DNA from: Arthrobacter sp. PAMC25284
GTDB taxonomy: Bacteria; Actinomycetota; Actinomycetes; Actinomycetales; Micrococcaceae
Direction: 5' to 3'
DNA: 64,000 nt
Assembly: GCF_019443425.1 (NCBI RefSeq)
Contig: NZ_CP080382.1
Span: 682,001-746,000, forward strand
The position numbers and the translations under genes were made by a program. Below, piece after piece: positions 34,938-44,695 of the stretch; position 1 is the stretch's first letter; each line of letters begins with the position of its first letter. The notes below the pieces were generated by a model, which worked only from the letters and a program-made list of their open reading frames with translations, did no database searches and was not told the origin of the DNA.

Positions 34938-35756
34938 CTACGCCCAGGAATTCGCGTCGGCGGCAATGCGGTCGAGGAAATCAAGGACCGCCGGGTGGGC
35001 GGGGTTGATGAGGTGTCCGCCTGTGACCACTACCGTCCGGGTGCGGGGCAGCGCACCGGTCAGCCGGGCGTTCACAAGCCGGCAGGCTTCGGGCGAGTTC
35101 TCGGCGGAAACAATAAGTGTTGGCTGGCGGATCGCCGCCAGTTCGGCCTCGCTCAATTCCAGGGCGTCCTCGCTAAGGTCCATGCCGTGGCCGTTGATCT
35201 CGGCGAGGACTGCGGCTCCGGTGCTTTCAAACATCTTTTGGAGCTTGTTTGAAAGAGATTCCCAGACCGCATCGCCCAGCGCCTCCCGGAGCATGATCTC
35301 TGCCAGCTGCACGGTCCGCCCTTCCGAGCGCTCCAGCACCGTGCGGCGAAGGCTGCGGGCCCAGGAGGCTGCCGCCGGATCTATGGTGAGCAGCGCGGGC
35401 TCCAGGAGCACGAGCGCTTTCACCTTGTCCGGAAAGAGGCGGGCCAGCTCGATGGCGATGAGACCGCCGCTGCTGCGTCCGATCACCACCGCGGGGCCGA
35501 CGTGCAGGGCGGCGAGCAGGCCGGCAGCGTCATTAACGTGGTCAACGAGGTCGAGCGCCCGGAAGGGTACGTGCGGTGCGCTGCGGTGGAAGCCACGGCG
35601 GTCATAGATGATGCACCGGCCGTGCAATGCCAGTTCCGTGGCGGCATCGGCCCACATTACGGCGGAGCTGGGCGTTCCGTGGACCCCGAGGATAGGGATC
35701 CCCGCGCCCTGATCCTCGTAGTACAGTTCGACGCCGTTGACACTAAGCCGGGGCAT
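34938..35756 (-). CDS. Alpha/beta hydrolase
   Basis: A 272-residue alpha/beta hydrolase with an oxyanion H-G-T-P, nucleophile elbow G-R-S-S-G-G, and catalytic His in G-G-H-L-I-N-P. Y-D-R-R-G-F-H-R-S follows the second strand as is typical. The ATG at 35756 (M-P-R-L-S-V-N-G) is taken over an upstream start because the domain begins there. Substrate unknown; neighbours are not coupled. Confidence 0.82.
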   Translation of the reverse strand: MPRLSVNGVELYYEDQGAGIPILGVHGTPSSAVMWADAATELALHGRCIIYDRRGFHRSAPHVPFRALDLVDHVNDAAGLLAALHVGPAVVIGRSSGGLIAIELARLFPDKVKALVLLEPALLTIDPAAASWARSLRRTVLERSEGRTVQLAEIMLREALGDAVWESLSNKLQKMFESTGAAVLAEINGHGMDLSEDALELSEAELAAIRQPTLIVSAENSPEACRLVNARLTGALPRTRTVVVTGGHLINPAHPAVLDFLDRIAADANSWA

Positions 35757-35858
35757 ACCACCAGCGTAGATCCGGCGTTGGCCGCACGGAAGGTCGACGG
35801 TAACGGCGCACATGGCAGGAAGGATGCGCGGCAGGGACCAAAGGCCTGGCGGCAGGGT

Positions 35859-37058
35859 TTACGGCTGGGTCAGGGACGACCGGTGGAAGTCCGTGTGCCA
35901 CACGTCGACGTCGTTCCCGTCGCCGTCGGTGACGACGTAGTCGGGCCAGCGGTCGAAGGCGGAGCAGGGGTGGGATATCCCGAAGTCGACCGTATCGCCG
36001 ACGTTCAGCCCACCCACGCCGGTGAGCACCGCATGATGGTCGAACAGACTGCGTACCACCGCGGTTGCCCCGGGCTTTCCGTCGCCATCCGGCGTGCGGG
36101 CCGAGAGGAAGACCGGGAGGCCGGCGTCGTACGGAAGATCGCGCTTGCCGGCGCCGGCCACGGCCATCCCGGCTTCGGGGACGGACAGGACGACGGCGCG
36201 GACGGTGATCGCCGGCGTCAGGCCGGGAACCTGGCTGACACCGGCATAGGTGCCGTGGTCGTGGGTGACGTAGCACCCTGAGCGGAGGACCGTTCTGGTT
36301 CCGGGCACCTGGTCCGCGCCGGGCAGGAACTCCACCACACGGTCCGGAAACGCGGACCCGCCCATGCAATAGATCGGGGCCGGGGTCTCGAAGTAGGGGG
36401 CGGCGGCGAGGTAGACGTCCCGCACCAGCCGGCAGTGCCGGTCAACAGCAGCCACCGTGGCCTCGTCCCGGCGGTTCGGCACTACGCCCTCATACCCTGC
36501 GACGCCGGCGAGGCGGAGGCCTGGCGCGGCGCGGACCAGGTCAGCGATGGCCAGAGCCTCGCTGACTGTGCGCACTCCGGTGCGTCCTTCCGGTGTTCCG
36601 ACGTCGATCAGCACCTCCAGGACGGGGCCGGCTTCCGCACCGAAGATCCGCGCGGCCGCCTCGATTCCGGGCACCGAATCGACGAAACAGCGGATTCCGC
36701 GCCCGGAATCCTGCTCCAGCCAGGCGCGGACCCGGTCCAGGCCGAGCCGGTCGACAATCTCATTCGCTACGAGAATGTTCCGGTGCCCCCAGTCCAGTGC
36801 TGTCGCGGCCTGGTCGACGGTCGCGACAGTGACGCCGGTGGCGCCGGCTCCGAGTTGGCGCGCGATGATCGGCCCGGACATGGTGGTTTTGATATGAGGG
36901 GCGAGCTCCACGCCGCGGTCCGCGCACCAGGCTGCCATCACCCGGATATTGCTCTCGAGGGCCGTGCGGTTGAGCCGCAGCTGCGGGTAGGCGGGGGCGG
37001 CCGCCCTGACGACACTGCGGCCGCCGGCTGCGTTCCGGTCTTCATCCAGGCTGTTCAC
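35859..37058 (-). CDS. PLP-dependent D-threonine aldolase/DSD1-like enzyme
   Basis: A 399-residue fold-type III PLP enzyme. The cofactor lysine is in H-I-K-T-T-M-S near residue 58. The C-terminal metal motif is D-F-G-I-S-H-P-C-S-A-F-D-R-W with the H-x-C ligand pair. This domain pattern is shared by D-threonine aldolase, D-serine dehydratase and related amino-acid deaminases; which reaction applies is not clear. GTG 37058 follows AAGGAG. Confidence 0.85.
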   Translation of the reverse strand: MNSLDEDRNAAGGRSVVRAAAPAYPQLRLNRTALESNIRVMAAWCADRGVELAPHIKTTMSGPIIARQLGAGATGVTVATVDQAATALDWGHRNILVANEIVDRLGLDRVRAWLEQDSGRGIRCFVDSVPGIEAAARIFGAEAGPVLEVLIDVGTPEGRTGVRTVSEALAIADLVRAAPGLRLAGVAGYEGVVPNRRDEATVAAVDRHCRLVRDVYLAAAPYFETPAPIYCMGGSAFPDRVVEFLPGADQVPGTRTVLRSGCYVTHDHGTYAGVSQVPGLTPAITVRAVVLSVPEAGMAVAGAGKRDLPYDAGLPVFLSARTPDGDGKPGATAVVRSLFDHHAVLTGVGGLNVGDTVDFGISHPCSAFDRWPDYVVTDGDGNDVDVWHTDFHRSSLTQP

Positions 37059-37095
37059 GGGGCTCCTTCATGGTGCCGTCCACATCGCAGCACCG

Positions 37096-37560
37096 TCATT
37101 GCAATAATGTACCGGAGCTCCGGGCGAAGGCCCGGGGCCGCAGCCGGGCAACCAGGGTCGCGGCGAGCAGCGCCGTCGTCAATTCAACCGCAACCACACC
37201 CAGCATGACCGCCGCGGCGGGGTCGCCGATCCCGGCCGTCGGACCGGCCCCGGACAGCCCGGCATGGCCGTGACCCGACGGCCCCGCCGCCAGCAACACG
37301 AACGCGTGAAGGACGGCCATCGCCAGCGCGGACACCATGACCCGCTGGAGCGCCCCGACGCGGACTTGCCGCCAGATATGCACCGTGCACGGAAGGCACG
37401 CCACAACCATGGCAATCATCAACGCGCTCAGCCAGCCGGAATGACGGCCCGCCGCCGCGAGCCACACGTGCAGGGCGCACGAGCCGGCCGTGACAACGGC
37501 ACACAGCCTGGCGTGAAGTGTGGGGCCTGCTGCGCGGCCCCACACTGCGGTCAACGCCAT
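37096..37560 (-). CDS. Membrane protein coupled to amine oxidase
   Basis: A 154-residue protein with four to five hydrophobic segments and a G-H-G-H stretch in a Gly-rich loop. Its ATG at 37560 is 4 bp after the amine-oxidase stop, so both are likely on one transcript. Function unknown; a metal-handling role would be speculation. Confidence 0.65.
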   Translation of the reverse strand: MALTAVWGRAAGPTLHARLCAVVTAGSCALHVWLAAAGRHSGWLSALMIAMVVACLPCTVHIWRQVRVGALQRVMVSALAMAVLHAFVLLAAGPSGHGHAGLSGAGPTAGIGDPAAAVMLGVVAVELTTALLAATLVARLRPRAFARSSGTLLQ

Positions 37561-37563
37561 GAC

Positions 37564-39480
37564 CTAACCATGGCAGTGGCCGCCCGCGCCCTGCCCGGAG
37601 GCCGGCACGTCCAGCACGGGGCTGCGGTCGAAGAACCCTTCGGGGCGCAGCTTGAATCCCACGGTGTCCACGGGCATGATCGGCCAGTCCTCGACCCGGG
37701 GGAAGTGGGTCAGCCCGAACGTGTGCCAGAGCACGATGTCCTGCCCGTCGATGTCCCGGTCCTGGGCGACGTACGCGGGCAGCCCGGCACCCCCGGGGTG
37801 CTGGTTGACGAAGTCGCCCGTGGGGTACCGCTCGTCGTCCGCGAAGCGGGTGACCCAAAGGTCCTTGGTGGCGAAGGCGGCACGCTTGGCGATCGAGGAG
37901 TCCGGGTCCGCGAGCAGGGTGGGCTGGCCCTGGGCATGAAGTTTGTAGCCCACGGGCTCACCGAGCCGGTTTTTCGAGTCCGGGTTGGAGATGATCCAGG
38001 TCCTGCCGCTGCGGGCATCGGCCTCCCGGACGCCATCGGATTCGCGGGCCAGGACAGTGCGTTTACGGGAGAATGCATTGCCTCGTTCGTTGCCCTCGCC
38101 CATGGGCTGGCGGACAACGTCCTCCTCTTCGACGCGGTTGGTGAAGCCGTCGACCGCCATGTCCAGGCGGGCGCTGAAGAGGTGTTGATGAAACGGTGCG
38201 CCGAGTCCGGGCGCCAGTTGGGAGATGTTCGCTGAGCCGCCCTCCGGGAAGGCGCTCGTGAAGACGACGCCGGTAGCCTTCGCCTCGAATTCGATGGTGC
38301 CGTCGAGGTACAGGTACCAGTAGAAGCCGTAGTCATAGTTGCCGATGGTGGTGAAGAACGAGATCACCAGGCGGCGGTTCCGGCGCGTGTAGTTGATGCC
38401 GGTCCAGAGGTCGCTGTGCTTGGCCAGGATGCCCCAGTCCTCCTCGTGCATGCAGATGCCGTTGCGGATTTCCCGGGGGTTGCCGAAGGCATCGCTGATC
38501 ACGGGGCTCAGGTAGGTGATGTCGCCAAGGCAGTCGCAGCCCAGTTCCAGCGAGTTGGCGTACTGGCCCACAAGGTATTCGCCGGTGTCGAAGTAGTTCT
38601 GCCAGGACCGGATGGGTGACGGGTCCCCGTAGGGAACCACCATCTCAGCGATTGACGCCCGCTTGATGACCGGGCGTTTGCGGTCACCGTCCCGGAACGC
38701 GATGTTGTGCAGCACAACTCCTTCCCGGACGTCGAAGCCGACGTCGACGCTCCACTTCTCCCATTCGACGTGGTTCCCTCCGGTGACGGTGAAGCTGGGC
38801 CCCTCAGGCTGGGTGATGCTGATCGGTTTCTGCGTGGTGCGGAGCGGACCGGTGAGATCGGGGTCCGTATAGTTGCCGTGTTCCGCGGGAACCGGCACGG
38901 CCCCCAGATCGAGCACCCGGGTCACTTCCTTCCAGACGACGTCAACGTAGGCCACGAGCCCGTCCACCGGGTGCGCCCAGGCGCTGTCCTCCGGGAACTC
39001 CTGCACGAAAGCCAGGCCCCGGAGGATGCGGCGGCCGTTCTCTTCCGGGTATTCGTAGACGCCGGCGGACAGCGGGGCAACTCGGACGCTGGTGACATCG
39101 AGGCCGCGGTCCGCGAGGGCTTTGAGCCACCGTTCATCGGTGGCGAGGAGTTCTTCGACGACGCCGAACTCCTCCTCCAGGACCGGCAGTTCACCAGTGA
39201 CAGCGGTGTCCAGCACCCGGACCGACAGCACTGCCTGCCAGGACAGCGATACCGTGACATCCCCCGGCGCTCCCCCGGTCACGTCGTGGATGAAGATCCG
39301 GAACCGGCGGTCCGCGGAGTCCGGGCTCTCGTGGCGGGCCGGATCCAGCAGGCCGAGGTAAGCGATGCGCTTTTCCGGTCCGAGCAGGCCGGCGTCGCGC
39401 AGGATGCTCTGGACTCCGCTGATCTCGGCACCCGTTGCCAGACGGTACGGGGTGGCTGTGTCTGTTTGCGTGGGCGTCAT
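37564..39480 (-). CDS. Copper-containing primary-amine (phenylethylamine) oxidase
   Basis: A 638-residue copper amine oxidase that oxidises primary amines to aldehydes with H2O2 and ammonia. All landmarks of the A. globiformis enzyme occur at the same positions: base Asp298 (Y-F-D-T-G), TPQ-precursor Tyr382 (N-Y-D-Y), copper ligands His431 and His433 (H-Q-H) and His592, and the Cys317/Cys343 pair. No signal peptide, so cytoplasmic. ATG 39480 follows an AAGG. The TetR gene diverges from it. Confidence 0.96.
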   Translation of the reverse strand: MTPTQTDTATPYRLATGAEISGVQSILRDAGLLGPEKRIAYLGLLDPARHESPDSADRRFRIFIHDVTGGAPGDVTVSLSWQAVLSVRVLDTAVTGELPVLEEEFGVVEELLATDERWLKALADRGLDVTSVRVAPLSAGVYEYPEENGRRILRGLAFVQEFPEDSAWAHPVDGLVAYVDVVWKEVTRVLDLGAVPVPAEHGNYTDPDLTGPLRTTQKPISITQPEGPSFTVTGGNHVEWEKWSVDVGFDVREGVVLHNIAFRDGDRKRPVIKRASIAEMVVPYGDPSPIRSWQNYFDTGEYLVGQYANSLELGCDCLGDITYLSPVISDAFGNPREIRNGICMHEEDWGILAKHSDLWTGINYTRRNRRLVISFFTTIGNYDYGFYWYLYLDGTIEFEAKATGVVFTSAFPEGGSANISQLAPGLGAPFHQHLFSARLDMAVDGFTNRVEEEDVVRQPMGEGNERGNAFSRKRTVLARESDGVREADARSGRTWIISNPDSKNRLGEPVGYKLHAQGQPTLLADPDSSIAKRAAFATKDLWVTRFADDERYPTGDFVNQHPGGAGLPAYVAQDRDIDGQDIVLWHTFGLTHFPRVEDWPIMPVDTVGFKLRPEGFFDRSPVLDVPASGQGAGGHCHG

Positions 39481-39518
39481 GGTGGCCTTAATTCTCGGGG
39501 CCCTGGCGGGCAGATCGT

Positions 39519-39544
39519 TTATTTTCTATAGTTGTAGAGAATAA
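39519..39544. promoter_or_regulatory. Dyad operator between amine oxidase and TetR gene
   Basis: TTATTTTCTA (39519-39528) pairs with TAGAGAATAA (39535-39544) at nine of ten positions around a 6-bp centre. It lies in the 124-bp divergent region and is the likely site for the TetR regulator at 39605. Confidence 0.6.
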
Positions 39545-39604
39545 GCGTTTGTAGGATAAGTCACAAGGGTCCTTTGCCAAGAACATTTTCCGGGGAGCAA
39601 CTGC

Positions 39605-40201
39605 GTGCCAAAGATTGTTGATCATGACGAGCGCCGGCTGGAATTGGTGGACGCCACATGGCGGATCATCGCCCGGCTCGGCATCGAAAGCGCCACCATG
39701 CGTGAAATCGCTACCGAAGCAGGGTTCGCGAATGGCGCCCTAAAACCCTACTTCCCCACCAAAGACACCCTACTGACCTTCGCCTTCGGCCACGTCTTCA
39801 ACCGGACCAACCAGCGCATCGCCGACGTCACGGCCGGCAAGTCCGGGATTCCCGCGCTGCGGGCATTCTGCCTCGAGGTCCTCCCGCTGGACGAGGAACG
39901 CGTGAACGAGGCGCGCATCGTTATCCCGTTCTGGCAGAAGGCCATCAACGACACGGAGAAGGCGGCCATTCACCGCGAATCCATGGAACAGTGGCACGCG
40001 GCCATCCGTGGGTACCTGGCGCAGGCCCGGGAAGCCGGCGACATCCGGGCCGCCGTCGGGGACAGTTCCACGGCGAGCCATCTGCTCAACATGCTGCTCG
40101 GTGCCCAGATCTCCGCTGCACTGGCGCCCGAAGGCCGCGCCGAGCCGGATTTACTGGATCAACTGGAGGGCTTTCTGACCCTGCTGCGCACTGCTACCTG
40201 A
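39605..40201 (+). CDS. TetR/AcrR-family regulator (BetI-type C-terminus)
   Basis: A 198-residue regulator with an N-terminal HTH (M-R-E-I-A-T-E-A-G-F-A-N-G-A-L-K-P-Y-F-P-T-K) and a long helical ligand domain. GTG 39605 is preceded by GGGGAG. It diverges from the amine-oxidase operon and probably controls it, via the dyad at 39519. Confidence 0.86.
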   Translation: MPKIVDHDERRLELVDATWRIIARLGIESATMREIATEAGFANGALKPYFPTKDTLLTFAFGHVFNRTNQRIADVTAGKSGIPALRAFCLEVLPLDEERVNEARIVIPFWQKAINDTEKAAIHRESMEQWHAAIRGYLAQAREAGDIRAAVGDSSTASHLLNMLLGAQISAALAPEGRAEPDLLDQLEGFLTLLRTAT

Positions 40202-40231
40202 ATCTTTTTTCGCCCGTTGTCGAAAAAAGAT
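40202..40231. terminator. Inverted repeat after the TetR gene
   Basis: ATCTTTTTTCG (40202-40212) and CGAAAAAAGAT (40221-40231) form an 11-bp perfect repeat right after the TetR stop. A T-run is part of the stem. It could end the TetR transcript or act as a site for the AraC regulator; a related T5-CGA5 tract occurs near 41341. Confidence 0.45.
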
Positions 40232-40316
40232 GACACCGCGGCCGGGCGACGCTACGCTGAGAGGACTGTGTCCCAGGACACACCCCACAGGCGGCCCAAC
40301 GGCGTCAGGAGCATGT

Positions 40317-41294
40317 ATGCCGGCACTTACAGCCCACCCCTCCCAGCAGGACCTGCAGAGCACCGTAGCGACGACATTCGAGGACTGGCGCCACCTTGTC
40401 GGCCAGTCTTTCGTGCCGCTGGCAACCGAGACGGACGACGCCGATGCCTTCCGCGGAAGGATGCGGTCCAGGGTCCTGGACCGCATGTGCATCGTCGAGG
40501 TCTCCGCCTCGAGCCATCAGGTCCACCGCACGCCGGCGCTGCTGGCACAGTCGGACCAGCGCTACTTCAAACTCAACCTCCAGCTCGAGGGCACCGGCAT
40601 GTTGATCCAGGACAACCGGGAAGCCACGTTGCAGCCCGGCGATCTCGCGATTTACGACACCACCCGGCCGTACACGCTGGCCTTCGAAGACCAGGCCCGG
40701 ATGATGGTTGTGATGTTCCCGCATGACTTCCTGACGCTCCCGCCTGATTATGTGGGGCAACTCTCGGCCGTCCGGATGGCCGCCGGCAGCGGCCTGGCCG
40801 GCCTCGTGGGTCCCTTTATGGCCCGGATCGCGGCAAACCTGAACGTGCTCAACGGCCCCAGCGGTTCGCGACTGGCCGGCAACGTTCTGGACCTGGTCTC
40901 CACGATGCTGCACTCCGAACTGGACCTGGCGCAGGACACCATGAAACCGAAGACTCTGCTCGCCGGTTCCATCCGGGAATATATCGAGGCCCATCTCACG
41001 GATCCGCAGCTGTCGCCGGCGGGGATTGCGTCAGCCCACTTCATCTCCACCCGCCACCTTCACAATGTCTTCCACGAATTCGGCACCACCGTAGCCAGCT
41101 GGATCAGAAGCCAGCGGCTGGAGCGGGCCGGGCGGGACCTGCGGGATCCGCTGCACTCGGGCAAGTCAGTCGCAGCCGTGGCCGCCGGCTGGGGATTCCT
41201 CGATGCCGCACACTTCAGCCGTTCGTTCCGGGAATTTTTCGGCCAGTCCCCCAGCGACTGGCGCCGGGGCAACAGTCCCGCACCGGCTGCCTGA
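40317..41294 (+). CDS. AraC-family activator, FeaR-like
   Basis: A 325-residue regulator with an N-terminal AraC-binding-like domain and a C-terminal pair of HTH motifs (R-E-Y-I-E-A-H-L onward, with A-A-G-W-G-F-L-D-A-A-H-F-S-R-S-F-R-E-F-F-G at the end). In E. coli, FeaR of this type activates amine oxidase and phenylacetaldehyde dehydrogenase genes; the neighbours here are the same types. ATG 40317 follows AGGAG. Its expression may depend on the upstream IR. Confidence 0.85.
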   Translation: MPALTAHPSQQDLQSTVATTFEDWRHLVGQSFVPLATETDDADAFRGRMRSRVLDRMCIVEVSASSHQVHRTPALLAQSDQRYFKLNLQLEGTGMLIQDNREATLQPGDLAIYDTTRPYTLAFEDQARMMVVMFPHDFLTLPPDYVGQLSAVRMAAGSGLAGLVGPFMARIAANLNVLNGPSGSRLAGNVLDLVSTMLHSELDLAQDTMKPKTLLAGSIREYIEAHLTDPQLSPAGIASAHFISTRHLHNVFHEFGTTVASWIRSQRLERAGRDLRDPLHSGKSVAAVAAGWGFLDAAHFSRSFREFFGQSPSDWRRGNSPAPAA

Positions 41295-41422
41295 CGGACT
41301 GGGGGGTGTCCCTATGTTTTTTGTCAAGCGCTCGGACGGGTTTTTCGAAAAATGATGTGACCGTTTTCGGGCAGGGATAAGCGGCTGGCGGCGCGTGTCC
41401 GCGAGCTGGTAGCCCTCCGTGT

Positions 41423-42622
41423 TTAGGCGGTTTTCGGGCTTGGCGCCTCGTAGAAGGTGCCGTCGCGGAGCATCGCGAAGAGGACGTCGCAGCGGCGTCG
41501 TGCCAGGGCGATCAGGGCCTGGTTGTGCCGTTTACCCTCTGCCCGTTTCCGGTCGTAGTACTCCCGGGAGACCGGGTCTTTCAAGGACGCGAACGCCGAG
41601 AGGAAGAACGCCCGTTTGAGGATCTTGTTGCCCTTCCTGGAGGAGTGGTCTCCGCGGATTGAGGTTCCGGAGCGCCACGTCACCGGCGCGAGCCCGGAGT
41701 AGGAGCCCAGGTGCCCGGCGGTCTTGAATTCCTTGCCGACAACCTCGGTGATGACCCGGGCTGCCGTCCTGACGCCGACCGCCGGTAGGGACGTCAGGAG
41801 CTGGTGAAGAGGGTGGGCCTCCACGAGTTTTTCAACCTGTGCCAGGACCTCTGCCCGGGAGGAGCGCAGCTGGGCAAGCTGCGCCGCCAGCTGGGGCAGC
41901 ACGACGCCGGCGGCAGTGGTGCCGGCCACGACCACGGTCTGCTCGGACAGGGCGGTGAAGATCCCCGCGGCCCAGCCTTTACCGGCCCGCGGAGCGGACC
42001 TGGCCATGAACGCGGCGACCCGGCTCTGGCCGGCCCTGCGCAGCGCCTCAGGCGTGGGGTATTTTTGCAGCAGCTCGGCCATCACGGGGTGGTCCAGATG
42101 CGGGCCGATGGCCCGTTCCAGTGCGGGATGGATCTGGGTGAGGAGCCCGCGGATCCGGTTCGAGGCGGCCGTGGCCTGCTTGGCCAGGTCATCGTCGAAG
42201 CCGCAGAGCATCGACAGTTCGGCGGCCTGCTCGTCGGTGACGGCGATCGAGCGCAGGGTGTGCGGCATGGTCCGGGCGGCCTCAGCAATGATGTAGGCGT
42301 CTCGGGCATCAGTCTTGGCCTCGCCCGGGTGCAGGTCCGCGATGCGGCGCATCGCCAGGCCCGGCAGGTAACCGACCAGAATGCCGGCACCTTGCGCCAC
42401 GGCGACCGGCAGGGCGCCGATGGTGGCGGGCTGGTCCACGACCAGCAGCAGAGTCCCGTGCTTTGCGAGGCTGTCGATGATCGCCCGCAGTTTCGCCTCG
42501 TCCTGGGGCAGGGCCTTGTCGAGCAGTTTCTTGCCGTTCCTGTCCAAGGCCACCGCGTGGTGGTTGGTTTTGCCGACGTCGACGCCAATGAAGACATCAA
42601 CGGAATCGTGGTCCTTGATCAC
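41423..42622 (-). CDS. IS110-family transposase (DEDD recombinase)
   Basis: A 399-residue IS110 transposase with an N-terminal RuvC-like DEDD domain (Asp14 in V-D-V-G-K; D-A-R-D-A at 105-109) and a C-terminal Tnp20 domain (L-G-S-Y-S-G-L-A-P-V-T-W-R-S-G). GTG 42622 follows GGAGG at good spacing; a longer upstream frame exists. Coding sequence is intact, so the element may be active. Confidence 0.9.
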   Translation of the reverse strand: MIKDHDSVDVFIGVDVGKTNHHAVALDRNGKKLLDKALPQDEAKLRAIIDSLAKHGTLLLVVDQPATIGALPVAVAQGAGILVGYLPGLAMRRIADLHPGEAKTDARDAYIIAEAARTMPHTLRSIAVTDEQAAELSMLCGFDDDLAKQATAASNRIRGLLTQIHPALERAIGPHLDHPVMAELLQKYPTPEALRRAGQSRVAAFMARSAPRAGKGWAAGIFTALSEQTVVVAGTTAAGVVLPQLAAQLAQLRSSRAEVLAQVEKLVEAHPLHQLLTSLPAVGVRTAARVITEVVGKEFKTAGHLGSYSGLAPVTWRSGTSIRGDHSSRKGNKILKRAFFLSAFASLKDPVSREYYDRKRAEGKRHNQALIALARRRCDVLFAMLRDGTFYEAPSPKTA

Positions 42623-42781
42623 GCATACCTCCAGCATTCCGGTCCGATCTGACAGCTGGCATGTCCTGCGGCCCCAGAGCTCGGCATCCACGTTACGGCC
42701 GGCCTCCCGCGATAAAGTCTGCAGCTGGTCTGGTCCCCATCAGCGATCCCCTGGCGCCTATCGCACCCCGGTGACAACACC

Positions 42782-42822
42782 CCCCGGATCATGATCGACT
42801 GGGGGACTAAATCATGCCGGGG
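42782..42822 (-). ncRNA. Candidate bridge-RNA hairpin of the IS110 element
   Basis: CCCCGG (42782-42787) and CATGAT (42790-42795) pair with ATCATG (42811-42816) and CCGGGG (42817-42822): 12 pairs, a 2-nt bulge and a 15-nt loop. It lies in the noncoding end 5' of the transposase, where IS110-group elements encode the bridge RNA with its recognition loops. Minus strand chosen to match the transposase. Confidence 0.35.
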
Positions 42823-42911
42823 CCGACAGGCCAGCAACCCCGATTCTTGCTCGTTCAGGGGCTATAAGAAAGGTAACGGGGCTCCGGACAGTCGCCGCTG
42901 CTTTCCGCCCG

Positions 42912-42960
42912 CTGACCGGGGTGCGCTGACCGGGGTGCGCTCACCGGTGTGCGCTGACCG
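42912..42960. repeat. 14-bp tandem repeat, 3.5 copies
   Basis: Units of CTGACCGGGGTGCG begin at 42912, 42926 and 42940 (the third with two changes), with a half unit to 42960. They lie 109 bp before the APC permease gene and probably outside the IS element. Confidence 0.65.
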
Positions 42961-43068
42961 ACAATGATCGTTCACTTGAAGGCAACGCCCGGGCCGATCC
43001 GGCGCCGAAGATTGAGGAAAGCCTCTGCGGACCAGCTTCCTGGTCCGCCCTTCCCCTAGGAGAGTTCT

Positions 43069-44562
43069 ATGGCACTGACATCTTCGAATGCCACCACAGC
43101 GGTCACACCGCCGGCACTGGACCGGCGCCGCCTGGGCGTCCTGTCTGTAACTTTTATGATCGTGGCGGCGTCTGCGCCGCTGACCGTTCTGGCCGGCGGC
43201 GTCACCACCACCTTCGCCGTCACCGGCGTGATGGGGGTTCCGCTCTCCTTCATCCTCCTCGGGCTGGTCCTGACGCTGTTTGCGGTCGGGTACGCCGCTA
43301 TGAGCCGCTTCGTCACCAACGCCGGCGCGTTTTACGCCTACATCGCACAAGGGCTTTCCCGTCCGCTCGGAGTGGGTGCCGCCCTGGTTGCCCTTGTGGC
43401 CTACAACCTGATGCAGGTGGGCCTCTATGGGCTGTTCGGCTTCACGGTCGCGTCCATGCTGTCGGCTAAATTCGGCATTGCCGTGCCGTGGTGGGTGCCG
43501 GTCATTGTCTGCATTGCCGTCGTCGCCGCCCTGGGCGTCAATCGGGTGGATCTCTCCGCCAAGGTGCTCGGCGTGCTGGTCGGCCTGGAATTCCTGGCTG
43601 TTATGGTCTACGACATCATGGCGTTCGCAGCCGCTCCGGAGGGCGCGTCGGCCGTTGCCCTCAGCCCCGAATCGCTCTTTGTCCCGGGCATCGGCGCGGT
43701 CTTCTCGTTCGGCATTGCCGCCTTTATGGGGTTCGAATCAGCCGCGATCTACGGCGAGGAATCAAAGGATCCCCGGAAGACCGTAGCGCGGGCCACCTAC
43801 CTGGCCGTAGCCGTCATCAGCACCTTCTATGCCATTTCGGCCTGGGCCATGACCGTGGGCGCCGGCCCGTCGGCAATCATCGCTGAATCCACCCGGTCCG
43901 GGCCTGACCTGATGTTTGTGTTCCTGGAGACCCACGGCGCCGTCCTGCTCAGTGATCTGGCCCAGATCCTCTTTGTCACCAGCATCTTTGCTGCGCTCGT
44001 CAGCTTCCACAACGCCGTCGCGCGCTACTTCTTTTCGCTGGGCCGCGAACAGGTGGTCCCGGTCGTCCTTTCCAGGGTGCGGCGCACCAGCGGCGCACCC
44101 TTCGCCGGTTCGCTGGCCCAGACCGCCATTGCCGTGGTCCTCACAACCGGCTTTGCGATGGCCGGCTCCGGGTCGGAACTGGGCGAGCTCTACCCGGTGC
44201 TCACAATGTTCACCTGGCTCACCAACAGTGGAGCACTTGGACTGGTCCTGCTGATGTCCGTAGTTTCGCTCGCCGTGATCGGGTTCTTCCTGCGCCGGGG
44301 CGATAGGGACATTAGCGTGTGGAAGCACCGGATTGCTCCCGCGCTGGCCTTTATGCTGCTGGGCACCGTGACCGTCCTGATCGTGGTGAACTTCGATGTC
44401 CTGCTCGGACAACCGGAGCCCACGGCCCTGACCTACCTCCTGCCGGCCATTATTTTCCTGCCCGGCGTTGCAGGAGTTCTCTGGGGCCTGCGGCTCAAGC
44501 GCACCCGGCCGGCCCTATACCAGGCCATTGGCCACGGGCCGGAGCAGTCGCCAGAGGACTAG
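43069..44562 (+). CDS. APC-family amine/amino acid permease
   Basis: A 497-residue permease with twelve hydrophobic segments and the APC pattern A-P-L-T-V-L-A-G-G and F-M-G-F-E-S-A-A-I-Y-G-E-E-S. ATG follows AGGAG. The next gene is an aldehyde dehydrogenase and the AraC/amine-oxidase genes are on the other side of the IS, so uptake of phenylethylamine or tyramine is likely by context. Confidence 0.86.
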   Translation: MALTSSNATTAVTPPALDRRRLGVLSVTFMIVAASAPLTVLAGGVTTTFAVTGVMGVPLSFILLGLVLTLFAVGYAAMSRFVTNAGAFYAYIAQGLSRPLGVGAALVALVAYNLMQVGLYGLFGFTVASMLSAKFGIAVPWWVPVIVCIAVVAALGVNRVDLSAKVLGVLVGLEFLAVMVYDIMAFAAAPEGASAVALSPESLFVPGIGAVFSFGIAAFMGFESAAIYGEESKDPRKTVARATYLAVAVISTFYAISAWAMTVGAGPSAIIAESTRSGPDLMFVFLETHGAVLLSDLAQILFVTSIFAALVSFHNAVARYFFSLGREQVVPVVLSRVRRTSGAPFAGSLAQTAIAVVLTTGFAMAGSGSELGELYPVLTMFTWLTNSGALGLVLLMSVVSLAVIGFFLRRGDRDISVWKHRIAPALAFMLLGTVTVLIVVNFDVLLGQPEPTALTYLLPAIIFLPGVAGVLWGLRLKRTRPALYQAIGHGPEQSPED

Positions 44563-44695
44563 CCCGAGGATCTGTTCCTTTCAATGCAAGGGCCGTGCAC
44601 GGAGAAACAAGTCTACGCAGGCACGGCCACGCAGACTGGGTATATCACCTCACCGCCATCCGGCCTGTACTGTTCCTACTCGAAGTGGAGTACCA

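Larger units (their letters stand above)
41423..42822 (-). mobile_element. IS110-family insertion sequence, ends undefined
   Basis: The intact transposase gene plus about 200 bp of upstream noncoding DNA with a structured hairpin. IS110 elements lack terminal inverted repeats, so the boundaries cannot be set from this sequence; the span given is a minimum. It sits between the AraC activator and the APC permease gene, splitting the amine catabolic locus. Confidence 0.7.
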
